Under the pieces are notes generated by a model that was not told the DNA's origin, did not search any database, and saw only the letters and a program-made list of their open reading frames with translations. Below are positions 57,236 through 64,000 of a stretch of 64,000 nt of DNA, piece after piece. Within the stretch, counting starts at the first letter, position 1. The number at the start of each line of letters is the position of its first letter. Both the position numbers and the translations under genes were made by a program. The DNA comes from Kribbella pratensis (GTDB lineage Bacteria; Actinomycetota; Actinomycetes; Propionibacteriales; Kribbellaceae): assembly GCF_004365355.1 (NCBI RefSeq), contig NZ_SODP01000003.1, positions 434,001 through 498,000 of the forward strand, in the 5' to 3' direction.

Positions 57236-59004
57236 GCCGAGCACGTGGCCCGCTGGTAGTCACGGCCCTGGTGAAGCAGGTGCCGAAGGGCGACCACAGC
57301 GGCCGTCTCGACGCCGACGGCCGGCTCGAACGGGCCGGCGCGGTCGCGGAGATGAACCCGTGGTGCCGCCGGGCCGTGGCGCAGGCGGTGCGGCTGGCGC
57401 GGGAGACGGGCGGTCGCAGTACGGCGATCACGATGGGCCCGCCCGCCGCGGTCGACGTACTGCGTGAGGCGCTGGCGTGGGGTGTCGACGATGCCGTGCA
57501 GCTGTCGGATCCCGCGCTGGCCGGCTCGGATTGTCTGGTGACCGCCCGCGCGCTGGCGGCCACGATCCGGCTGCTCGACGATCCGCCGGACCTGATCCTG
57601 GTCGGCAACAGCTCGGTCGACGGCAGCACCGGAGCGGTCGGCGCCATGCTCGCCGAGCTCCTCGGCCTGCCGTTCACCGGTCCGGTCCTGTCTCTCGAAC
57701 CGACTGACGGTCGTCTTCGCACCACAGTCCAGTACGACACCGGCGCGGAGGCGGTCACCATCGACCTCCCCGCGGTAGTAGCAGTAGCCGAGCGCTCCTG
57801 CGACCCCGCCAAGGCCCCCGCCGACACCTGGCCTCCCCCCGACACCGTCCGCCAGGTCACCACGCTCGACCTCCCCGAAGCCCCCTGGGGCCTATCGGCG
57901 AGCCCGACCAAGGTCGCCCAGGTCCACCCCGCCCCCCTCACCCGAAACCCCGTAATCTTCCGCGGCCAGCCACACGTCCAGGCCGACAGAGCGATCGCCG
58001 AGCTGATCACCCGCGGCTGCTTCGAAGGCCGAGTGGGCCGGCAGGCCGAACCTGTCCCCAGCCCGCACCCTGCAGACCGTGAGATCGTCGCCCTCGTCGG
58101 CGCCGGCCCCATCGAGGGAACCCGAGCCCTCCTGGGCGCAGCCGCCGCCCTCGCCGCAGAGACCGGCGGCTCGGTAACCGCCGTTCGAACACCTCTAGGC
58201 GATCAGGACCTGGCCCGTTGGGGTGCTGACTCGGTCGTCGAGCTGGATGGTGATGAGCCGCGGGCGGTGGCCCGGGCGCTTACCGGATGGCTGCGGGACA
58301 GGCGGGCGTGGGCAGTTCTGGGCGCCGCGTTGCCGTGGGATCGGGAAGTGCTTGGGCGGCTGGCTGTGACCTGTGATGCGGGGCTGATGTCCGACCTCGT
58401 CAGCTTGTCCACGAAGGATGGACGGTTGAGTGGGCTGAAGCCTTCCGGTGGCGGCACGCTTGCGGAGATCGTCAGCCACGGGACACCACAGATCGCGACC
58501 TTGAGGACCGGCTTGCTCCCACTGCGCACCCCCCGCGCCGACCGAGCGCTCGAGCACGAGACCCTCCACGTCGGGCCCGATACCGCGATCATCAGGACAG
58601 AGCGACGGACCGGCGACGACGGTGACGCGCTCGACCGCGCGGAGGTCGTCATCGGCATCGGTCGCGGCGTCCCGCCGGACAAGTACGACCAGTTAGAGCC
58701 GGTCCGTGCCCTGCTCAACGCGGAATTCGCTGCCACCCGCAAGGTGACCGACCAGGGCTGGCTTCCACACGGACGGCAGATCGGCATCACCGGCCGCAGT
58801 GTCGCCCCGCGCGTGTACCTGGCCGTCGGACTGTCCGGCAACCTGAACCACCTGGCCGGCGCCGGTCGCGCCGGGACCGTCGTGGCGATCAACACCGACC
58901 CGGCCGCGGAGATCTTCGCGCACTGTGACGTCGGGCTGGTCGCGGACTGGCAGGAGGTGATGCCGTACCTCGTCGACGGGCTGCGGTCCTGTGTCAGCGG
59001 ATAA
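57232..59004 (+). CDS. Single-chain ETF beta-alpha fusion
   Basis: A 590-residue protein combining the two subunits of electron transfer flavoprotein. Residues 1-240 are the beta part (ALVKQVPKGDHSGRL, MNPWCRRAVAQAVRLARE, DPPDLILVGNSSVDGSTGAVGAMLAELLGLPFTG). Residues 285-590 are the alpha part, ending in the FAD-binding block VVIGIGRGVPPDKYDQLE, GRQIGITGRSVAPRVYLAVGLSGNLNHLAGAGRAGTVVAINTDPAAEIFAHCDVGLVADWQEVMPYL. Normally these are two genes, etfB and etfA. Position directly after a VIT transporter, with a 4-bp overlap, is unexpected. It could serve iron reduction or release, but that is inference. Synonymous bases switch from C-rich to G/T-rich near 58200. Confidence 0.9.
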   Translation: MSRARGPLVVTALVKQVPKGDHSGRLDADGRLERAGAVAEMNPWCRRAVAQAVRLARETGGRSTAITMGPPAAVDVLREALAWGVDDAVQLSDPALAGSDCLVTARALAATIRLLDDPPDLILVGNSSVDGSTGAVGAMLAELLGLPFTGPVLSLEPTDGRLRTTVQYDTGAEAVTIDLPAVVAVAERSCDPAKAPADTWPPPDTVRQVTTLDLPEAPWGLSASPTKVAQVHPAPLTRNPVIFRGQPHVQADRAIAELITRGCFEGRVGRQAEPVPSPHPADREIVALVGAGPIEGTRALLGAAAALAAETGGSVTAVRTPLGDQDLARWGADSVVELDGDEPRAVARALTGWLRDRRAWAVLGAALPWDREVLGRLAVTCDAGLMSDLVSLSTKDGRLSGLKPSGGGTLAEIVSHGTPQIATLRTGLLPLRTPRADRALEHETLHVGPDTAIIRTERRTGDDGDALDRAEVVIGIGRGVPPDKYDQLEPVRALLNAEFAATRKVTDQGWLPHGRQIGITGRSVAPRVYLAVGLSGNLNHLAGAGRAGTVVAINTDPAAEIFAHCDVGLVADWQEVMPYLVDGLRSCVSG

Positions 59005-59014
59005 CCTGTCCGGC

Positions 59015-59584
59015 ATGGCGACCCGACGTACCAAGGCCAAGAGCCCCGAGAGCTGGCTGCTGCTCATCTACAAGGTGCCCAGCGAGTCGTCCCGGGCCCG
59101 GGTGGCGGTGTGGCGGGACCTCAAGCGACTTGGCGGGTTCTACGTGCAGCAGGCCGTGTGCGTGCTACCGGACCGCGGCGAACTGCGGGCCGGGATGGAG
59201 AAGGTCCGCGACCGGGTCACCGAGCTGGGCGGCTCGAGCGTGTTCCTGACCCTGACCGATCTGGACGACGACGCCCGCGAGCAGTTCGTCGAGGGCTTCC
59301 GGGTCCAGTCGGCCAAGGAGTACGCCGAGATCGTCGAGGAGTGCGAGACCAAGTTCGTCAAGGAGATCGAGTTCGAGCGCTTCCGCGAGAACTACACCTT
59401 CGAGGAGGCCGAGGAGATCCGCCAGGACCTGGAGAAGCTCCGCCGCTGGCTCGCCAAGGTGGAGGACCGGGACTGGATGGATGCCGACGGCAAGGAGTTG
59501 GCGAGGGCCAAGGTGGCCGACTGCGAACGGCTGCTGGAGGAGTTCGAGGCCGACGTCTACGAACGCACGGAGGGGACGGTCTAG
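59015..59584 (+). CDS. ChrB N-terminal domain protein
   Basis: A 189-residue protein like the N-terminal domain of ChrB, a chromate-responsive regulator. SWLLLIYKVPSESSRARVAVWRDLKRLGGFYVQQAVCVLPD is the diagnostic start; a long helical region rich in glutamate and arginine follows (SAKEYAEIVEECETKFVKEIEFERFRENYTFEEAEEIRQDLEKLRRWLAKVEDRDW). No ChrA transporter or ChrB C-terminal domain is present. ATG 59015 is preferred to GTG 58991, which overlaps the ETF gene. It follows that gene by 10 bp on the same strand. Confidence 0.85.
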   Translation: MATRRTKAKSPESWLLLIYKVPSESSRARVAVWRDLKRLGGFYVQQAVCVLPDRGELRAGMEKVRDRVTELGGSSVFLTLTDLDDDAREQFVEGFRVQSAKEYAEIVEECETKFVKEIEFERFRENYTFEEAEEIRQDLEKLRRWLAKVEDRDWMDADGKELARAKVADCERLLEEFEADVYERTEGTV

Positions 59585-60507
59585 GAGTCCCGGCTGCGGC
59601 CGCGGCGTGAGGCCGGCAGGTTCAGGGCTACTTCGTCGGCGCGGGAGAAGCCCATCAGTTCCTCGCGGAGCTGGTTCATCCGGTCGGTCGTCTTCAGCGA
59701 GCGCTCCTGGTCCTGCGCGGCCACCGCGATCACCAGGGCCTCGAGCAGGATCAGCACGGTCGCCTGGCTGGTGAACGTCCCCGGACGACTCGTCGGGGCG
59801 GACAGTACGGCGTCGACCTGGTCGCGGAGCGCCTCGCCGAGCGTGTCGGTGATGAGCACGACGCGGGCGCCGACCTCGGCGCAGAGGTCGAGGATGACGC
59901 GGGTCTCCACGATGATCCGGTTGTGGGCGATCACCACCACCACGTCCTCCGGACCGAGCGTCAGCAGCCGGTCGGCCAGCCGGTAGCCGGTGTCCGACGC
60001 AGCCCGCGCCCGGCGGCCGATGCGGGTCAGGTGGGTCGCGGTGTACGCCGAGATCCCGTCCAGGCCGGCGAATCCGCAGATGATCGTCTCGCGGGCGGAG
60101 TCGATCAGTTCAACGGCGTGCGCGAACGACTCCGGGTCGATGGTCCGTTCGGCCTGTTGGAGCCGCTCCACGTGGTCGCGCAGGGTCGCGGTGAGGATGC
60201 CCTCGGCGCCGTCGTCGAACGTCGCGAGGCTGTTGCTGAGCCGGTTCGCCGGGCTGAGCAGCGCCTGCAGCTCGCCCTGTAGCGATCGCTTCAGGCCCGG
60301 CAGCCCGTCGAAGCCGAGTGCCTTGGCGGTGCGGACCACGCTGGCGTCGCTGGTGCCGGTGGCCCGGCCGAGCTCCTCGGCGGAGGAGAACGCCGCCTCC
60401 TGCGGATGGGCCGACAGGTACTCGGCGATCTTCCGCTCGGTCGCGGTCAGCGAGTCGATCCGGCTCGCCACCCGCTCCGGCAGGGTGGGCGCCTTGGTTT
60501 CGGTCAC
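59581..60507 (-). CDS. MurR/RpiR family transcriptional regulator
   Basis: A 308-residue regulator. The N-terminal HTH (RIDSLTATERKIAEYLSAHPQEAAFSSAEELGRATGTSDASVVRTAKALGFDGLPGLKRSL) is the RpiR helix-turn-helix and residues of about 125-265 are a SIS sugar-binding domain (SARETIICGFAGLDGISAYTATHLTRIGRRARAASDTGYRLADRLLTLGPEDVVVVIAHNRIIVETRVILD). Members sense phosphosugars or related ligands. It overlaps the ChrB-like gene by 4 bp tail-to-tail and is divergent from the Ntn hydrolase gene, whose promoter has HexR-like and perfect palindromic sites. Confidence 0.92.
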   Translation of the reverse strand: MTETKAPTLPERVASRIDSLTATERKIAEYLSAHPQEAAFSSAEELGRATGTSDASVVRTAKALGFDGLPGLKRSLQGELQALLSPANRLSNSLATFDDGAEGILTATLRDHVERLQQAERTIDPESFAHAVELIDSARETIICGFAGLDGISAYTATHLTRIGRRARAASDTGYRLADRLLTLGPEDVVVVIAHNRIIVETRVILDLCAEVGARVVLITDTLGEALRDQVDAVLSAPTSRPGTFTSQATVLILLEALVIAVAAQDQERSLKTTDRMNQLREELMGFSRADEVALNLPASRRGRSRDS

Positions 60508-60601
60508 GTCGGCTCCTCCGGCTCCCAGTCGTTCCTGTCAGTACGCAGATCATGTCATCCGGCCCGCTTTGTCACCGCCAGGTAAACGATGCGCCGACCC
60601 G

Positions 60602-60645
60602 TTGACAGGGATTGTAGCAATCACTACCGTCAGACGAATATTCGT
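60602..60645 (+). promoter_or_regulatory. Promoter with RpiR-type sites before the Ntn hydrolase gene
   Basis: TTGACA (60602-60607) and TACCGT (60625-60630) are 17 bp apart. TGTAGCAATCACTAC at 60613-60627, overlapping the -10, resembles the TGTARTNNNNYTACA site of HexR, an RpiR family regulator. The perfect 12-bp palindrome ACGAATATTCGT at 60634-60645 covers the expected transcription start. Both lie 58-89 bp before the gene start and are likely operators of the divergent RpiR protein. Confidence 0.6.
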
Positions 60646-60702
60646 AGTGAACACAACGAACGGCGCGTGTCCAGTTTTCCGTCCACCCCTGGAGCGACTT
60701 CC

Positions 60703-61941
60703 GTGGCACACCTTCCGACCATCGAGATCTCCGGCGCCGACGCCCGCGATCGCGGCCGCCAGTACGGCGAGGCCGCGCGGACGCTGATCGAGCGCTCGCT
60801 GGCGTTCTACGCCGAGTCCGTCCCGCGCGCCACCGGGCTGGGCTGGACCGAGGTCCTCGAGCGCGCGCCGTACTGGGTGCCGGTGATCGAGCCGCACGCT
60901 CCCGAACTGCTGGACGAGGTCCGCGGGATCGCCGAAGGATCCGGCCGCACGTTCGCCGAGATCCTCGCGCTGAACAGCCGCGGCGAACTGACCCGCGGCA
61001 ACCCGTTCGCCCCCGGCGACCAGCGTGACGGCGATCAGCGTGACGGCGATCAGCGTGACGGCGACCAGCCTGTCGGCGATCAGCGCGACGACGGCTGTAC
61101 GTCGTTCGCGATCCTGCCGCCGGCCAATCCGCTCGGGCATGTCTGGTCCGGACAGAACTGGGACCTGTGGGCCGGGGTCGCCGACACGATCGTGCTGCTG
61201 AGGATCTCCCGGCCGGGCAAGCCGACGGTGATCGGCCATGTCGAAGCCGGCCAGCTCGCCCGGCACGGCGCGAACTCGGCCGGTCTGTCCCTGAACGCGA
61301 ACGGGCTGGGCGCCGGCTTCGGCCGCGGTCTCGCCGTACCCGGCACGTTCGTCCGCCGGATGGTGCTGGAGAGCTGGGACCTGTACGACGCCCTGCAGGT
61401 CGTCTTCGGAGTCCGCCAGAGCCTGTCGAGCAACCTGCTGCTGACCCACCGCGACGGTTTCGCCATCGATGTCGAGACCACGCCCGGACGGCACGGCTGG
61501 ATGTACCCGACCGACGGACTACTTGTCCACGGCAACCACTTCCAGGCGTTCGTCCCAGCCCAGATCAACGACACCTACCGGCCGTTCTCGGTGGATTCGC
61601 TCTACCGGGTGCCGCGCGTCGAGGAGGGCCTGCGTCAGGTCCGCGTCGACGGCACCACCGAGAAGGCCGTCGAGACCATCGTGCAGAACACGATGAGCGA
61701 CCACTTCAGTCATCCCAACGCCGTCTGCCAGCACGTCGACCCGCGCCGGCACGAGCTCGACCGTTACGCCACGATCGTGTCCAGCCTGGTCGATCTGACC
61801 ACTGGCACCTACCGGCTGACTCCCGGCCTGCCCTGCGCCAACAGCTACCAGCAGGCTCCCTGGAACCTCTACGACGGCCCCGGTCTGTCCGACCGCCCGG
61901 ACGTCGACGACCCGGCCCTGTCCCGCATCGCGGCCGGGTGA
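60703..61941 (+). CDS. C45 family (acyl-CoA:6-APA acyltransferase-like) Ntn hydrolase
   Basis: A 412-residue protein of the C45 peptidase/acyltransferase family, which matures by self-cleavage before a cysteine. The probable nucleophile is C132 in DDGCTSFAI, followed by WSGQNWDLW and HVEAGQLARHGANSAGLSLNANGLG, which are typical; THRDGFAIDVETTPGRHGWM and LVHGNHF also fit. Residues 105-129 hold five GDQRD-type repeats directly before the nucleophile, encoded by a 15-nt tandem repeat. GTG 60703 has GGAG upstream. A siderophore-binding lipoprotein and permease follow, so it may process a siderophore or its amide; that is inference. Confidence 0.88.
   Translation: MAHLPTIEISGADARDRGRQYGEAARTLIERSLAFYAESVPRATGLGWTEVLERAPYWVPVIEPHAPELLDEVRGIAEGSGRTFAEILALNSRGELTRGNPFAPGDQRDGDQRDGDQRDGDQPVGDQRDDGCTSFAILPPANPLGHVWSGQNWDLWAGVADTIVLLRISRPGKPTVIGHVEAGQLARHGANSAGLSLNANGLGAGFGRGLAVPGTFVRRMVLESWDLYDALQVVFGVRQSLSSNLLLTHRDGFAIDVETTPGRHGWMYPTDGLLVHGNHFQAFVPAQINDTYRPFSVDSLYRVPRVEEGLRQVRVDGTTEKAVETIVQNTMSDHFSHPNAVCQHVDPRRHELDRYATIVSSLVDLTTGTYRLTPGLPCANSYQQAPWNLYDGPGLSDRPDVDDPALSRIAAG
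61015..61089 (+). repeat. 15-nt tandem repeat coding for GDQRD
   Basis: Five units of about 15 nt (GGCGATCAGCGTGAC and variants) encode GDQRD, GDQRD, GDQRD, GDQPV, GDQRD at residues 105-129 of the C45 Ntn hydrolase, just before the catalytic cysteine C132. In-frame repeats allow length changes by slippage without breaking the gene. Confidence 0.9.
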
Positions 61942-61984
61942 ATCCCACCCCTGCAAGGCATTGTCGACATCAGGAGCGAATGCC

Positions 61985-63007
61985 ATGTCCCACCGAACCT
62001 CGAGGTTGCGGCGTTTCGCCGTCGCCGTCACCCTGACCGCCGCCGCGGTCGCCCTGTCCGGCTGCGGCGGCTCCGCCTCCACGTCCGCGACCGGTGCGGC
62101 GCCGAACGCCGACCGGGCAGCCGCCGCCGAAGGCGTCAGCCCGGACGTGAACCTGGACCAGTGCGGTAAGGCCACCCGCACGGTGAAACACGACCTGGGC
62201 ACCACCACGATCACCGGTACTCCGACCCGGGTGGTGGCCCTGGAGTACTCCTTCGTCGACGCGCTGGTCGCGGTCGGGATGTCGCCGGTCGGGGTTGCCG
62301 ACGACGACCAGCCGAAGCGGATCATCCCCGCACTGCGCGAGAAGGTCGGGCCCTACAAGTCGGTCGGCCTGCGGGCGACGCCGAACATCCAGGTGATCAC
62401 CGCGCTCAAGCCGGACCTGATCGTGGCCGACAGCGGCCGGCACAAGGCCATCTACGCGCAACTGTCGAAGATCGCACCGACGATCGCCTACGCCAGCCTG
62501 AACGGCAACTACCAGCAGGTGCTGGACAGCGAGATGTCCACTGCCATCGCGCTGAACAAGTGCGACCAGATGAAGACCCGGCTGGCCGAGCACGCCAAGA
62601 CGATGGCCGACCTGAAGGCGACGGCGCCCGCGGACGAGAACCGCAAGGCCCTGTTCGTGCGCGCCTCGGAGAAGGGCTTCACCGGGTTCCCGCCGAAGGC
62701 CTACACCCCGGGCGTGCTGTCGGCCATCGGTATCAAGTCACCGCTGCCGGACAGCTCCAGTGATGCGTCGGTCTCGCTCACCTTGGAGACGCTGGTCGCG
62801 ACGAAGCCCGACGTGATGTTCATCGCTCCCAACGACGGGCCGACGCTGCGGGACCAGTGGAAGAAGAGTCCGCTGTGGAAGGAGATCCCGGCGGTGAAGA
62901 ACAACGCGAGCTACGACGTGGACCCGAACGAATGGTCCCGTTCGCGCGGTCTGATCGCCTCCGAGGTCGTTGCCAAGGAAGCCGTCAAGATGCTCTACGG
63001 GAAGTGA
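61985..63007 (+). CDS. Iron-siderophore-binding lipoprotein
   Basis: A 340-residue exported lipoprotein. The lipobox is LSGC with C27. A class III binding protein follows: TRVVALEYSFVDALVAVGMSPVGVADDDQPKRIIP, LRATPNIQVITALKPDLIVADSGRHKAIYAQLSKIAPTIAY and a helical C-terminal lobe, as in FecB/FatB-like proteins. ATG 61985 has AGGAG at 61972-61976. It lies 43 bp after the Ntn hydrolase gene and 1 bp before the permease gene (stop 63007, ATG 63009), so it belongs to the same transport system. Confidence 0.92.
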   Translation: MSHRTSRLRRFAVAVTLTAAAVALSGCGGSASTSATGAAPNADRAAAAEGVSPDVNLDQCGKATRTVKHDLGTTTITGTPTRVVALEYSFVDALVAVGMSPVGVADDDQPKRIIPALREKVGPYKSVGLRATPNIQVITALKPDLIVADSGRHKAIYAQLSKIAPTIAYASLNGNYQQVLDSEMSTAIALNKCDQMKTRLAEHAKTMADLKATAPADENRKALFVRASEKGFTGFPPKAYTPGVLSAIGIKSPLPDSSSDASVSLTLETLVATKPDVMFIAPNDGPTLRDQWKKSPLWKEIPAVKNNASYDVDPNEWSRSRGLIASEVVAKEAVKMLYGK

Positions 63008-63008
63008 C

Positions 63009-64000
63009 ATGAGCCTGTCCGTGGGCACTGTGCCCGAATCGACCGAGGACGTCGCCCACCGGCGTCCGAAGATCGTCACCAGCAAGCAGCGGGTCACCTG
63101 GGTGTCGCTGGTCGTCCTGGTGCTGCTCGTGGCCGGGATCGCGTGGGGCCTGTCGATCGGCAGTCAGCACATCTCGTTGTCACACCTGCCGGGAGCGATC
63201 TTCAACGCCAACGATTCCGACGAGCTGATCCTGCAGTCGATCCGGATGCCGCGGGTGGTGCTGGCGCTCTGCGTCGGCGCCGCCCTGGCGGTGGCCGGCG
63301 CGTTGATGCAGGCGGTCGCGGCCAACCCGCTGGCGGCGCCGGAGATCATGGGAGTGAACGCCGGCGCGGTGTTCGTCGTCGTACTGGCGATCACCGTGGT
63401 TCCGTCGCTGTCGGGTGCGCCGACGATCCTGCTGTCGTTCGGTGGCGCGGCCGCGGCGGGCGTATCGGTGATGCTGCTGGCCGGTTCCGGGCGCGGCCGG
63501 GTCAGCCCGGTGCGGATGGCGCTCGCGGGTGTGACCGCGAGCAGTCTGTTGATCTCGTTGACCCAGGTGCTGATCATCTTCGACGAGAACTCCACCGACA
63601 GCGTGCTGTTCTGGTTGGTCGGCGGGGTTAACTTCGCCGGCTGGCAGGACGTACGCAACATGCTCCCGTGGCTCGTTCTCGGTCTGCTCGGCGCGTTCGC
63701 CATGGCGCGGCCCCTGAACCTCCTGGCTCTGGGCGACGATATGGCGCGCGGGCTGGGCCAGAACGTCGAACGGACCCGGACGTTGGGGTCAGCGCTGGTG
63801 ATCGTGTTGTGCGGCGCGGCGGTGTCTGTCGCCGGACCGGTCGCGTTCATCGGCCTGGTGGTGCCGCACATCATGCGCCGCCTGGTCGGTTCCAGCTACA
63901 CGGTCCTGTTGCCGTTGTGTGCGCTGGGCGGCGGCGTCCTGGTGCTGTACTCCGACATCGTGTCCCGCTACGTGAAGCCGCCGTTCGAAGTCCCCGCCGG
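63009..64000 (+). CDS. FecCD iron-siderophore permease (partial)
   Basis: The first 330 codons of a FecCD-type permease that runs off the window; the frame is open throughout. Hydrophobic segments include residues of about 30-55, 80-105, 115-135, 140-160 and later ones. RMPRVVLALCVGAALAVAGALMQAVAANPLAAPEIMGVNAGA is the family's signature region, and GLGQNVERTRTLGSALVIVLCGAAVSVAGPVAFIGLVVPHIMRRLVG the second. ATG 63009 begins two bases after the stop of the lipoprotein gene. About 15-20 residues are expected to be missing at the C terminus. Unlike the operon at 30604 it is a single-domain permease, so a partner probably follows. Confidence 0.93.
   Translation, partial: MSLSVGTVPESTEDVAHRRPKIVTSKQRVTWVSLVVLVLLVAGIAWGLSIGSQHISLSHLPGAIFNANDSDELILQSIRMPRVVLALCVGAALAVAGALMQAVAANPLAAPEIMGVNAGAVFVVVLAITVVPSLSGAPTILLSFGGAAAAGVSVMLLAGSGRGRVSPVRMALAGVTASSLLISLTQVLIIFDENSTDSVLFWLVGGVNFAGWQDVRNMLPWLVLGLLGAFAMARPLNLLALGDDMARGLGQNVERTRTLGSALVIVLCGAAVSVAGPVAFIGLVVPHIMRRLVGSSYTVLLPLCALGGGVLVLYSDIVSRYVKPPFEVPA

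Noticed and set aside
1..64000. tRNA, rRNA or CRISPR arrays
   Set aside because: I saw no cloverleaf sequence with CCA-type ends, no rRNA-like sequence and no spaced direct repeats; a tRNAscan and CRISPR search would settle it.

Overview
The window is high-GC, densely coded DNA with GTG and TTG starts, many 4-bp ATGA/GTGA stop-start overlaps, F420-type LLM enzymes, an IdeR-type iron repressor with matching iron boxes, a mycothiol-isomerase-fold protein and numerous GntR, TetR and LacI regulators. This points to a soil actinobacterium. The style (frequent GTAC, LCP protein, secreted glycosidase beside LacI, many small regulators) fits Nocardioidaceae/Kribbella, but that genus is inference. No rRNA, tRNA, CRISPR array, phage or complete insertion sequence is visible, so it reads as a chromosomal arm or interior segment.

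Layout. 1-7 kb: a TetR gene flanked by GTTGCA-type operators, a HIT-like protein with an amino-acid permease, a GntR(YtrA)-ABC operon, photolyase and divergent ideR. 7-15 kb: methyltransferase, pabB-pabC, a 0.5-kb C-rich tandem array, an SPFH/ribbon-helix-helix/GPP34 trio, and a second YtrA-ABC operon. 14.8-15.1 kb: non-coding DNA with paired DnaA-box-like sequences, a candidate small RNA and a strong terminator. 15-19 kb: LacI regulator and secreted glycosidase. 19-25 kb: LLM enzyme, SDR, an alkylation-repair operon (Ada-AlkA fusion, GNAT, Ogt) and a KhtTU-like antiporter. 25-30 kb: PadR, FadH-like reductase, FAD monooxygenase, MDMPI-fold protein, HhH-GPD protein. 30-34.6 kb: iron-siderophore ABC operon behind an iron box. 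34.6-46.3 kb: GntR-TetR fusion regulator, LCP protein, YCII/DGPF proteins, hydrolases, superoxide dismutase, holin-like/DUF3618 pair, an ECF42 sigma factor coupled to a frameshifted LLM gene, and a TetR gene with twin operators. 46.3-49.4 kb: single-chain alpha-beta glycyl-tRNA synthetase. 49.4-56.4 kb: FadR-type GntR with SGNH esterase, divergent from a three-gene catabolic operon (isocitrate/isopropylmalate-type dehydrogenase, aconitase, aldehyde dehydrogenase-cupin fusion). 56.5-59.6 kb: VIT/CCC1 transporter, fused ETF beta-alpha protein and ChrB-like protein. 59.6-64 kb: RpiR regulator divergent from a C45-type Ntn hydrolase followed by a siderophore-binding lipoprotein and a FecCD permease that runs off the window.

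Two themes link distant parts. IdeR at 6.4 kb probably controls the 34.6 kb siderophore operon and perhaps the VIT operon at 56.5 kb, since both carry iron-box-like palindromes. Second, at least three families of about 90-100-nt palindromic elements, each present twice, sit in intergenic DNA, often within 2-4 nt of stop codons. These, the C-rich array, the candidate RNA near 14.9 kb, the Ntn hydrolase/siderophore locus and the unusual fusions (ETF beta-alpha, ALDH-cupin, GntR-TetR) are the most interesting parts of the window.
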